Assembly (NCBI GenBank): GCA_024645155.1
Contig: JAHEGF010000128.1
Location: 1 to 9,045 of the forward strand
From: Phyllobacteriaceae bacterium
GTDB lineage: Bacteria; Pseudomonadota; Alphaproteobacteria; Rhizobiales; Rhizobiaceae
Length of the DNA stretch: 9,045 nucleotides
Direction: 5' to 3'
Below the pieces are notes generated by a model, which saw only the letters and a list, made by a program, of their open reading frames with translations, was not told the origin of the DNA and searched no databases. The stretch's first letter is position 1. Every line of letters begins with the position of its first letter. Made by a program: the position numbers and the translations under genes. Below are positions 1 to 6,649 of the stretch, piece after piece.

Positions 1-1113
1 ACATTGATGGAGGCAGCCGGTCAAATCCGCCATCAGCCGTCAATTGCAAAACGTGGTCCCGAAGACACCGCCGCAATACTCTACACTTCCGGTACGACCG
101 GCAGGTCGAAGGGCGCCGTGCTGTCACATCGTTCACTCGTTTCAAACGCAGAGGTATTGAGGAAATACTGGCGAATTACGGCCGATGACATTCTCATTCA
201 CGCCCTGCCGATCTACCATGTGCATGGTCTGTTCGTTGCTTTGAACTGCATCATGTTCGCAGGCGGATCAATGCTGTTTCGCGGTAAGTTCGATCCGGGC
301 AGAACCATTTGCGATATGGCAGGTTCAACCATGCTCATGGGCGTACCAACATACTATACCCGCATGCTGGAAAACGCCGATCTTGGCAAAACTGCAGCAA
401 CAAACATGCGCCTGTTCATTTCCGGCTCCGCGCCCTTGTTGGCGCAAACTCACCAGCAATGGCGTGACATCACCGGACACGCGATACTTGAGCGCTACGG
501 CATGACGGAAACCGGAATGAATACGTCAAATCCGTATGAAGGCGAGAGAAGGCCAGGCACAGTCGGTTTTCCTCTGCCAGGCATCGAGGTTCGCGTCTGC
601 GACCCTGAAACCGGAGGCGTTCTGCAACCAGGCGTGGTAGGCGGCGTGGAGGTCCGTGGACCCAATCTTTTCAGCGGCTATTGGCGAATGCCCGAAAAAA
701 CCGAAGAAGAACATCGGCCGGACGGCTATTTTATCACCGGTGATCTGGGGCAGTTCGATAAAGATGGTTACCTGTCGATAGTGGGTCGCTCAAAAGACCT
801 GATCATCACCGGAGGGCTCAATGTCTATCCCAAGGAGATCGAGTCAATTCTCGACGATATCGCTGGAGTGTATGAAAGCGCTGTTATCGGGTTGGCGCAT
901 CGTGATTTTGGCGAAGGTGTCGCCGCCGTGGTAGTTCCCGTGCCGGGCCATGAGATAACCGCCGAAATGCTGCAGCGTTCGGTTTCCGATAAACTGGCGA
1001 ATTTCAAACAGCCAAAGCGATACTTTATTGTCGACACCTTGCCGCGTAATGCGATGGGCAAAGTTCAAAAAAAGGCGCTACGCGACCGCTACAAAACCGC
1101 CTTTAAGGATTGA
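1..1113 (+). CDS. matB: Malonyl-CoA synthetase (MatB-like), 5' end missing
   Basis: This is an adenylate-forming acyl-CoA synthetase, best read as the MatB group, which makes malonyl-CoA (or methylmalonyl-CoA) from the free diacid, ATP and CoA in the cytoplasm. The frame is open from base 1, so the true start lies off the left edge. About 371 codons are visible, against roughly 500 residues in the family, so about 130 N-terminal residues are missing. Counting from the TTG at base 4, the P-loop YTSGTTGRSKG is at 27-37, the adenylate motif YGMTET is followed by NTSNPY, the hinge region includes GRSKDLIITGGLNVYPKEIE, and the catalytic lysine is K353 in GKVQKK (bases 1060-1062). HALPIYHVHGLF and NTSNPY are what I recall of MatB rather than fatty-acyl ligases. 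It converges with the minus-strand operon and is probably a separate transcript. A different short-chain acyl-CoA synthetase is possible but less likely. Confidence 0.85.
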   Translation, partial: TLMEAAGQIRHQPSIAKRGPEDTAAILYTSGTTGRSKGAVLSHRSLVSNAEVLRKYWRITADDILIHALPIYHVHGLFVALNCIMFAGGSMLFRGKFDPGRTICDMAGSTMLMGVPTYYTRMLENADLGKTAATNMRLFISGSAPLLAQTHQQWRDITGHAILERYGMTETGMNTSNPYEGERRPGTVGFPLPGIEVRVCDPETGGVLQPGVVGGVEVRGPNLFSGYWRMPEKTEEEHRPDGYFITGDLGQFDKDGYLSIVGRSKDLIITGGLNVYPKEIESILDDIAGVYESAVIGLAHRDFGEGVAAVVVPVPGHEITAEMLQRSVSDKLANFKQPKRYFIVDTLPRNAMGKVQKKALRDRYKTAFKD

Positions 1114-1169
1114 TATGAGGAGACGGAAGGTGTGGTGGCCATTGCGGGCACAAATACCAATTCCTGACC

Positions 1170-1577
1170 CTAACCTTGAGCAGCGCTTGTTAACACAGCA
1201 GTCGCCTCAATCTCGACAAGTGCCTCGTCTTCCACAAGTTCCTTGACGACAACCATCGTCATGGCCGGAAAATTGCGCCCCATGACGCGGCGATAGGCGG
1301 CACCTACCTCTGCCTGTTTCTCAAGATATTCCCTTTTGTCGGTCACATACCAGGTGAGCCGAACGATATCACTCGCTTTTCCCCCGGCCGTCACAACCAC
1401 ATCCACGATATTTCGCAGAGCCTGCTCCATTTGTCCGATGAAGTCGCGGCTTTCGAATACCTGGTCCTTTGTCCAGCCAATCTGGCCGCCGACAAAAAGC
1501 CGGGAACCTTCGCTCAATACGCCATTGGAATAGCCTTTGGCCGGTTTCCATCCGGCGGGTTGAATAGTTTTATGCAT
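1170..1577 (-). CDS. RidA/YjgF/UK114-family protein lacking the catalytic Arg
   Basis: A small soluble Rid-superfamily protein of 135 residues. Classical RidA trims reactive enamine/imine intermediates, as trimers with active sites between subunits. The core fits: YSNGV near residue 16, VGGQIGW at 29-35, the ALRNI helix, DIVRLTWYVTD at 70-80, and VEIEATAV at 121-128. The Arg expected after FPA (Arg105 in E. coli RidA) is Met106 here (bases 1260-1262), so enamine deaminase activity cannot be assumed. I chose the ATG at 1577, giving a family-like start MHKTIQP and an 8-base overlap with the thioesterase stop. The alternative ATG at 1595 adds six residues, has no visible ribosome site and is less family-like. 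It is the last gene of the minus-strand operon. Its role in the pathway is unknown; handling an amino or imino CoA intermediate is a guess from context. Confidence 0.88.
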   Translation of the reverse strand: MHKTIQPAGWKPAKGYSNGVLSEGSRLFVGGQIGWTKDQVFESRDFIGQMEQALRNIVDVVVTAGGKASDIVRLTWYVTDKREYLEKQAEVGAAYRRVMGRNFPAMTMVVVKELVEDEALVEIEATAVLTSAAQG

Positions 1578-2001
1578 GATTATGTGCCAATCCATTGATG
1601 TCGTTTTTTACAATAAGAGCCATCTTCTCCGGCCATGGTTTTGATTTGCGTTCCTTGATGGCGATAAACACGATCGTGGATTTAATCGTCAGCCGGCGCT
1701 CGGACCCGCACACTGCCTCAACCGAAATATCCAGGCTGGAATTTCCAAGACGAACTGGTGTCAGCCTGAATTCCAGAACATCTCCGAGGATGCTCGGCGC
1801 AAGAAATTTCGTGGTAAGCTGGACAGTGGGAATTGCCGATTGCATCGGTCCGTGAAGCACCTCGAACGGTATTCCGAGCCGCTGTGCAAACCATTCTTCA
1901 ACGGTCAGGTTGAACATTTCAAAATAGCGCGGATAAAAAACCATACCTGCGGGATCGCAATGCTGAAATCCGACTTTCTGTGTGATCTGGAATGCGGTCA
2001 T
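1570..2001 (-). CDS. Acyl-CoA thioesterase, 4-hydroxybenzoyl-CoA thioesterase (4HBT) hotdog family
   Basis: A single-domain hotdog thioesterase of 143 residues, the usual length for the 4HBT/YbgC group, which hydrolyses acyl- or aroyl-CoA to the free acid and CoA. The N-terminal signature is VGFQHCDPAGMVFYPRYF, in which Asp16 (bases 1954-1956) matches the catalytic Asp of the 4HBT family (Asp17 in the Pseudomonas enzyme). The central hotdog helix follows (MFNLTVEEWFAQRLG), then beta strands including TKFLAPSILGDVLEF. It begins two bases after the LivF-like ATPase stop (stop and start in TAACGATG) and runs into the RidA gene. The upstream Shine-Dalgarno is weak, which suggests coupled translation. 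In this operon it most plausibly frees CoA from overproduced or dead-end aromatic thioesters. Chain preference cannot be read from sequence. Confidence 0.9.
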   Translation of the reverse strand: MTAFQITQKVGFQHCDPAGMVFYPRYFEMFNLTVEEWFAQRLGIPFEVLHGPMQSAIPTVQLTTKFLAPSILGDVLEFRLTPVRLGNSSLDISVEAVCGSERRLTIKSTIVFIAIKERKSKPWPEKMALIVKNDINGLAHNHA

Positions 2002-2003
2002 CG

Positions 2004-2693
2004 TTAAACGCCCAGATACCGGTCGGTGATGTCCGGAACCAGGTCTGCCGTGATACCGGACCAGCAGGTTGCGCCTTTCTCCAAAATCGCACAGTGGTCA
2101 GCGATTGCCGTAAGTTCCCTTAACGATTTGTCGATGACCAATATCGACAATCCTTCATCCTTGAGTTTGAACATCGCAGACCAGATTTCCTGACGGACCA
2201 CCGGGGCGAGGCCCTCCGTCGCCTCGTCAAGTATCAGCAGCTTTGGATTTGTCATCAGTGCCCTGCCAATGGAAAGCATCTGTTGCTCGCCTCCCGAAAG
2301 TGTATTTGCAAATTGGTCTCGCCGCTCTGACAAACGGGGAAACAATTCGGATACCTGTTGAAATGTCCAGTATCCGTCTCGCGATGCGGCAAGCAGGTTT
2401 TCATGGACAGTCAAACCCGAAAAACACCGTCTGCCTTCCGGAACAAGGCCCAAACCAAGACGCGCCGCCTTGTGCGAAGGCATCTTCTCCAAGTTTTGGC
2501 CTGCAAAAAAAATTCGGCCGGAGCTGTGCGGGAGCATACGGCAGATGGTTCTAATCGTCGTTGTTTTACCCATCCCATTACGGCCCATCAGCGCGACAAC
2601 CTCACCCTTGCCAATTTCAAGATTTACCCCGAACAATGCCTGGGAAGCACCGTAAAATGCTGTAACGTTTTCCAGGGTTAGAAGCTTGCTCAT
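2004..2693 (-). CDS. Branched-chain-type ABC transporter ATPase (LivF-like)
   Basis: One of the two nucleotide-binding subunits of the importer, on the cytoplasmic face of the membrane. At 229 residues it is normal for LivF. Walker A GRNGMGKTT is at 37-45, the LivF-type GLVPEGRRCF at 82-91, the ABC signature LSGGEQ at 132-137, and Walker B LLILDE with catalytic Glu157 at 152-157, followed by ATEGLAP. The switch (H-loop) position reads VIDKS at 186-190, so Asp188-Lys189 stands where many ABC ATPases have His-Asp and LivF proteins commonly have Gln-Asn. The partner LivG-like subunit keeps its His, so the pair may be functionally asymmetric. The start overlaps the LivG-like stop by four bases (ATGA), suggesting translational coupling. 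The operon context points to an aromatic acid rather than an amino acid as substrate. Confidence 0.94.
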   Translation of the reverse strand: MSKLLTLENVTAFYGASQALFGVNLEIGKGEVVALMGRNGMGKTTTIRTICRMLPHSSGRIFFAGQNLEKMPSHKAARLGLGLVPEGRRCFSGLTVHENLLAASRDGYWTFQQVSELFPRLSERRDQFANTLSGGEQQMLSIGRALMTNPKLLILDEATEGLAPVVRQEIWSAMFKLKDEGLSILVIDKSLRELTAIADHCAILEKGATCWSGITADLVPDITDRYLGV

Positions 2694-3442
2694 GCCAGTT
2701 CCTCACCGAGATAAGCGCTGCGAACTTTTTTGCTGTTACGAATTTCATCAACACTCCCGGTGGCGATAATCTGTCCATAGACAAGAACGGAAATTCGGTC
2801 AGCCAGAGCAAAGACGGCGTCCATGTCATGCTCCACAAGCAGGATAGGCGCTTCATCCCGCAGCCGGGCGAGAAATTTCGTCAATTGTTGCGATCCGTCG
2901 GGCCCCATGCCCGCCATCGGTTCGTCTAATAGAAAGACCTTTGGTTTGAGTGCAAGGGCAATTGCCATTTCAAGCTGCCGCCGTTCCCCATGCGACAGGT
3001 CTGCAGTCCGCACCATGGCACGGTCCTGCAATCCAACTCTCATCAAATTGTCCATTGCGGCCGCAACAAGTTTCTTGTCGCGGATCACGGGTTTGAAAAA
3101 CCGGAACACACTGCCCTCGACTGCCTGGACTGCCAGTAGGACATTGTGCAGGGCCGAGATTTCAGGAGCTAACGAAGACACCTGAAATGTACGGGCGAGG
3201 CCCATTTTTGCGCGTGCCTCTGCATCGAGGTCATCGATTCTACGCCCATTGAAACGGATGGTGCCAGCGTCGTGATGCAATTCACCGACAATTTGCTTGA
3301 TCAGCGTCGATTTCCCGGCACCATTTGGTCCGATAAGGGCATGTATTTCACCGGGCCTCAAATCAAGCGTAACATGGTCGCTCGCCATTAATGCGCCAAA
3401 CCGCTTTGAAAGGTCTTCGACTTCGAGAATGGCGCTAGACAT
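2690..3442 (-). CDS. Branched-chain-type ABC transporter ATPase (LivG-like)
   Basis: The second ATP-hydrolysing subunit of the importer, 250 residues. From the ATG at 3442, Walker A GPNGAGKST is at 38-46, the Q-loop glutamine is in RTFQ at residue 87, the signature LSHGE is at 149-153, Walker B VFLLDE is at 169-174 and is followed by PMAGMG, and the H-loop is VEHD with His205. The insert around residues 95-125 between Walker A and the signature is typical of LivG. An upstream GTG at 3448 would add two residues, but the purine stretch GGGGGA lies seven bases before the ATG and almost touches the GTG, so the ATG is preferred. With that start it overlaps the LivM-like stop by eight bases. All catalytic motifs are intact. 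Confidence 0.94.
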   Translation of the reverse strand: MSSAILEVEDLSKRFGALMASDHVTLDLRPGEIHALIGPNGAGKSTLIKQIVGELHHDAGTIRFNGRRIDDLDAEARAKMGLARTFQVSSLAPEISALHNVLLAVQAVEGSVFRFFKPVIRDKKLVAAAMDNLMRVGLQDRAMVRTADLSHGERRQLEMAIALALKPKVFLLDEPMAGMGPDGSQQLTKFLARLRDEAPILLVEHDMDAVFALADRISVLVYGQIIATGSVDEIRNSKKVRSAYLGEELA

Positions 3443-4415
3443 TACCACGTCCCCCAGCCAGCAAACCGATCAGTCCACCCCGTGCAAACAGCACTATGAG
3501 CAGAAGCAGCATGCCAAGCAGAAACTGCCAGAATTCGGTAATGCCGCCCAGCAAATGTTCGAGTAGAATGAAAAGTGCGGCACCAGCCAACGGACCAAAC
3601 AGGCGGCCGACACCGCCAAGAATGACGAAGATCATGATCTCACCGGATGTATGCCACGAAAACATGGCTGGACTGACAAACCGGTTCAGATCCGCATAAA
3701 GCGCGCCAGCCAGCCCTGTAATCATTCCGGATATCACAAAAGCCGTGAGTTGCACCTGGAATGGTCTGACCCCAACACTTGTAAGGCGTTGCGGATTTTG
3801 CCGTGCCGCGCTGAGCGCCAATCCGAAGCGGGAATGTGTGAGCAATACCGAGAATCCGAGTACCGCAATGAGCAAGGCAAAACAAATGGCAAAGAAAGTA
3901 ATAGGGTCAAGAGTGTTCAAGCCGGGAAACTTGCTTCGCACATAAATCGACAACCCATCCTCGCCACCATATGCCGGCCATGAAATTGCGAAGTAGTATA
4001 TCATTTGCGCGAAAGCCAAGGTGATCATTATGAAATACACGCCGCCCGTTCGCAGACTCATTGCGCCGATTACCAAGGCAGCTGCACCACAGATGCACAA
4101 CGCAACCGGCCATATGATGAGCATTTGTGTCGTGCCCTGGATTTCGAACGGCCATGTCACCAGCGGCTCGTAGTTCAATGCTTGGCTGGCGAGAATGCCG
4201 GCCGCATATCCACCAAGCCCAAAGAACGCGGCATGACCGAATGATATCAGGCCGCCGTAACCTAGCGCGATATTGAGGCCGACACCGGCGATCGCAAATA
4301 TGGCGACCTTCGTGGACAATGTGATGATGAACGGGTGGTCTGCGAACTGCGCTCCGATCGGCACCGCGAGCAACGCAATTGCAAGAGCGATGTTCACGGT
4401 GGTTTCCCTGGTCAT
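3435..4415 (-). CDS. Branched-chain-type ABC transporter permease (LivM-like)
   Basis: An inner-membrane permease of 326 residues, very hydrophobic, with about eight to ten membrane-spanning stretches. LivM-family landmarks are GYGGLISFGHAAFFGLGGY at 52-70, the TGGVYFIMITLAFAQ stretch at 123-137, the cytoplasmic segment SRFGLALSAARQN at 195-207 that would contact an ATPase, and GGVGRLFGPLAGA at 267-279. It pairs with the LivH-like permease to form the channel. Its ATG shares one base with the LivH-like stop (TGATG), a classic translational coupling arrangement, and its end overlaps the LivG-like gene. The C-terminus is short and ends in a glycine-rich GGRGNV tail. The family is clear; the transported compound is inferred only from neighbours. 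Confidence 0.94.
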   Translation of the reverse strand: MTRETTVNIALAIALLAVPIGAQFADHPFIITLSTKVAIFAIAGVGLNIALGYGGLISFGHAAFFGLGGYAAGILASQALNYEPLVTWPFEIQGTTQMLIIWPVALCICGAAALVIGAMSLRTGGVYFIMITLAFAQMIYYFAISWPAYGGEDGLSIYVRSKFPGLNTLDPITFFAICFALLIAVLGFSVLLTHSRFGLALSAARQNPQRLTSVGVRPFQVQLTAFVISGMITGLAGALYADLNRFVSPAMFSWHTSGEIMIFVILGGVGRLFGPLAGAALFILLEHLLGGITEFWQFLLGMLLLLIVLFARGGLIGLLAGGRGNV

Positions 4416-5335
4416 CAGTTCGTTGCCCCGAACAATCCGCGTGGACGGAAGATCAGCACGAGCGCCATGAGAATATAGATCGACATTGATGCAAGGGCTG
4501 AACCGATTGAGGTCGCGTCGGATTCGCTCATCATTGTCGCAAATAGTGACGGCAGCAGAAACCTGCCGAGTGTATCGGTCAATCCGACTAATATAGCACC
4601 CACAAGCGCACCTTTGATTGAACCGATTCCGCCAATCACAATCACGACAAATGCCAGGATCAGAACCGGTTCGCCCATACCTACCTGTACCGATTGAATG
4701 GTACCGACAAGCGCTCCGGCAAGCCCGGCGAGCGCGGCTCCCAGCGCGAAGACGAATGTATAAAGCCGGGCAATATCAATCCCCAGGGCTGCAATCATCT
4801 CGCGATCGGCTTCGCCTGCACGTATTTGCACTCCGATACGTGTTTTGCCAATCAACGCAAACAGCCCGGCTGCGACAATGATTCCAACAACAATAATGGC
4901 AAGCCGGTAGGTTGGATAAGCGACGCCACCGGGTAAGATCACGGCGCCGGAAAGACTGGCGGGAACGTTGAGATAAAGCGGAAAGGAGCCAAATATCCAG
5001 CGTGTTCCCTCTGAAAATACAAGAATCAATGCAAAAGTCGCAAGGACCTGGTCGAGGTGATCGCGGCCGTAAAGTCTGCGAATGACCGCCACTTCTATCA
5101 CGGCGCCAGCTGCCGCGGCTGCTGCAAGACTTGCTGCAACACCAAGCCAGAAAGAGCCGGTTGCCGCCGCAACGGCCGCGCAGGCAAAGGCACCCACCAT
5201 GTAAAGCGAACCATGGGCGAGATTTATAAGCCCCATAACACCGAAGACCAGAGTTAGCCCTGCGGCCATTAAGAACAGCATGATTCCGAACTGTAATCCG
5301 TTCAGGATTTGCTCGAATAGGAGTATCGTTGACAC
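4415..5335 (-). CDS. Branched-chain-type ABC transporter permease (LivH-like)
   Basis: An inner-membrane permease of 306 residues and the first membrane subunit of the importer. Landmarks are GLTLVFGVMGLINLAHGSLY at 26-45, an alanine-rich membrane segment around 50-85, the cytoplasmic coupling region TRIGVQIRAGEADREMIAAL at 165-184, GGIGSIKGALVGAILVG at 235-251, and the C-terminal FRPRGLFG at 296-303. The start is a GTG at 5335. GGAAA lies a few bases upstream inside the perfect palindrome TTTCCGGAAA (5341-5350), and the next in-frame Met is residue 19, inside the first membrane span, so GTG is the sensible start. It follows the binding-protein gene after 66 bases holding a strong stem-loop, which may set its expression below that of the binding protein. 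Confidence 0.93.
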   Translation of the reverse strand: MSTILLFEQILNGLQFGIMLFLMAAGLTLVFGVMGLINLAHGSLYMVGAFACAAVAAATGSFWLGVAASLAAAAAAGAVIEVAVIRRLYGRDHLDQVLATFALILVFSEGTRWIFGSFPLYLNVPASLSGAVILPGGVAYPTYRLAIIVVGIIVAAGLFALIGKTRIGVQIRAGEADREMIAALGIDIARLYTFVFALGAALAGLAGALVGTIQSVQVGMGEPVLILAFVVIVIGGIGSIKGALVGAILVGLTDTLGRFLLPSLFATMMSESDATSIGSALASMSIYILMALVLIFRPRGLFGATN

Positions 5336-5355
5336 GGTGATTTCCGGAAAATGAT

Positions 5356-5393
5356 GCTGACGGCGGGCCGCACCTGCGGCCCGCCAATTCAGC
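5356..5393 (-). promoter_or_regulatory. Strong intercistronic stem-loop after the binding-protein gene
   Basis: A perfect inverted repeat of ten G/C pairs, GGCGGGCCGC (5362-5371) and GCGGCCCGCC (5376-5385), encloses a four-base loop. It is extended by a second five-base complement, GCTGA (5356-5360) with TCAGC (5389-5393), across a small asymmetric bulge. It sits between the stop of the binding-protein gene and the start of the LivH-like permease. On the minus-strand transcript it is followed only by a short ATCATTTT stretch, so it is not a textbook intrinsic terminator. The position suits partial termination or 3' protection of the binding-protein message, which would give the usual excess of binding protein over permease. 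The structure is seen; the function is inferred. Confidence 0.7.
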
Positions 5394-5401
5394 GTGCTGA
5401 A

Positions 5402-6541
5402 CTACATTTTGCACTCGGCGGCGTAGACATCAGTGTGGTCCGTTGCAGCGACACCGATAATCTTGTTTGTCACTACGTCACCTTCCTTGACGACTTCGCG
5501 TACAAATACATCCTGAATCGGGTGGTTGTTTGGCCCGAACTTGAACTTGCCGCGGGTCGACGCAAAATCGGCTTCTTTCAATGCCGCGCGAAATGCATCG
5601 GCATCCTTGACGTCAGCTTTCGCGGCAGCTGATACGAGAAGCAGAGCGGTGTCGTAACCCTGCGATGCATAAATCGAGGGCAACCGGCCATATTCAGCTT
5701 GGAAAGTTTCGACAAATTTCTTGTTGGCTTCGTTGTCTATGTCCTTCGACCAATGGGACGTATTCTTTGCACCGATAGCGGCATCACCGATGGCGCCGAG
5801 AACATCCTGGCTAAGACTGAAAGAGGGACCCATCACAGGGACTGTCACACCGGAGCCGGCATATTGTTTCATGAAGGAAATACCCATCCCGCCCGGTAGG
5901 AAGTAGTAGATCATATCCGCACCGGATGACCGCATCTGTGCGATCTCTGCTGCATAGTCCGTCTGTCCGAGTTTGGTATAAATTTCTTCGACCACTTCCC
6001 CTTTGTAGAAGCGTTTGAAACCGTTCATCATGTCCTTGCCGGCGGGATAGTTCGGAGCCATCAGGAAGACTTTGCCAACGCCTTGTTCGGATACATATTT
6101 ACCGGCTGCCTCGTTCATGGCGTCATTTTGCCAGGAAACATTGAAGTAGTTCGGGTGACAGCCCTTACCGGCCAACGCCGACGGGCCGGCATTTGGAGAC
6201 AGGTAGAATTTGCCTTGTTGTGTGACCGCCGGAACCACCGCCATTGCAAGGTTCGACCAGATAATTCCGGTCAACACATCTACCTTGTCGGATTGGATCA
6301 TCTTGTCTGCCAGTTGCACGGCGACATCGGGTTTGCGCTGGTCATCCTCAATGACGACCGTAATGTCGTTATTGCCCGATTGCTTAAGCGCCAGCATGAA
6401 GCCGTCGCGGACATCAATACCGAGACCGGCTCCACCACCCGACAGTGTTGTTATCATTCCCACCTTGACCGGCTCGGCCTGCAGCGGGCTTGCAATCACA
6501 AGGGCGGCAAGAGCCGCAATTGCAGTTTTTATGGAATTCAT
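5402..6541 (-). CDS. Periplasmic substrate-binding protein of branched-chain-type ABC importer
   Basis: A type 1 periplasmic binding protein (Peripla_BP_6/LivK-like) of 379 residues that would capture the solute and deliver it to the LivH/LivM-like channel. A Sec signal peptide is clear: MNSIKT, a hydrophobic core (AIAALAALVIA), then SPLQA with likely cleavage before EPVKVG. The fold start KVGMITTLSGGGAGLG and the domain TGIIWSNLAMAVVPAV are typical. An in-frame extension to 6631 exists, but the ATG at 6541 has a near-perfect GGAGGAA five bases upstream and gives the proper signal peptide. Only two cysteines are present, C128 and C377 in the terminal AECKM, which could form a disulfide in the periplasm. 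The ligand is probably an aromatic acid such as an aminobenzoate, benzoate or salicylate, by context only. Confidence 0.93.
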   Translation of the reverse strand: MNSIKTAIAALAALVIASPLQAEPVKVGMITTLSGGGAGLGIDVRDGFMLALKQSGNNDITVVIEDDQRKPDVAVQLADKMIQSDKVDVLTGIIWSNLAMAVVPAVTQQGKFYLSPNAGPSALAGKGCHPNYFNVSWQNDAMNEAAGKYVSEQGVGKVFLMAPNYPAGKDMMNGFKRFYKGEVVEEIYTKLGQTDYAAEIAQMRSSGADMIYYFLPGGMGISFMKQYAGSGVTVPVMGPSFSLSQDVLGAIGDAAIGAKNTSHWSKDIDNEANKKFVETFQAEYGRLPSIYASQGYDTALLLVSAAAKADVKDADAFRAALKEADFASTRGKFKFGPNNHPIQDVFVREVVKEGDVVTNKIIGVAATDHTDVYAAECKM

Positions 6542-6546
6542 TTCAG

Positions 6547-6553
6547 TTCCTCC
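6547..6553 (-). promoter_or_regulatory. Strong Shine-Dalgarno of the binding-protein gene
   Basis: On the minus strand GGAGGAA lies five bases before the ATG at 6541. It is the best ribosome site in the window and fixes the start of the binding-protein gene against the 30-codon in-frame extension upstream. It fits high expression of a periplasmic binding protein. Confidence 0.85.
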
Positions 6554-6609
6554 GGTTGCTCTGTTCTTATTTTGTTTTGTTAAACTATCGGATCCCAAAT
6601 TCAGGTTAG

Positions 6610-6641
6610 CCAGTATGTCACTGCCACGCAAACGATACTGG
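6610..6641. repeat. Inverted repeat in the ligase/binding-protein spacer
   Basis: CCAGTAT (6610-6616) and ATACTGG (6635-6641) form a perfect 7-base inverted repeat with an 18-base loop, within the 108-base spacer between the ligase stop (6650) and the binding-protein start (6541). No T tract follows, so it does not look like a terminator. It could be an operator dyad or a weak mRNA stem before an A-rich leader (about 6561-6583), or chance. I do not see a convincing promoter in the spacer. Confidence 0.35.
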
Positions 6642-6649
6642 GCACGGCA

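Noticed and set aside
1028..1246. Plus-strand open frame running from the end of matB into the RidA gene
   Set aside because: It overlaps two real genes in another frame or strand, and its composition (Arg/Pro/Gln-rich) resembles no protein family I recognise.
5341..5350. Perfect palindrome TTTCCGGAAA upstream of the LivH-like start, as an operator
   Set aside because: Ten bases is short, it lies inside the operon, and it contains the ribosome site GGAAA, so coincidence is more likely.
5362..5385. Reading the G/C hairpin as a full intrinsic terminator ending the operon
   Set aside because: Only a short broken T stretch follows on the transcript, and the importer genes continue directly downstream, so complete termination is unlikely.
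4776..5414. Minus-strand open frame of 212 codons overlapping the LivH-like permease
   Set aside because: It is an out-of-frame shadow, very rich in Arg, Cys and Ser. The permease frame has clear membrane segments and family motifs.
6083..6583. Long plus-strand open frame opposite the binding-protein gene
   Set aside because: It is antisense to a gene with clear family motifs, rich in His/Arg/Cys as expected of a shadow frame, and has no recognisable domain.
6542..6631. N-terminal extension of the binding protein to an in-frame start at 6631
   Set aside because: It would place 30 polar residues before a good Sec signal peptide, while the ATG at 6541 has GGAGGAA at ideal spacing.
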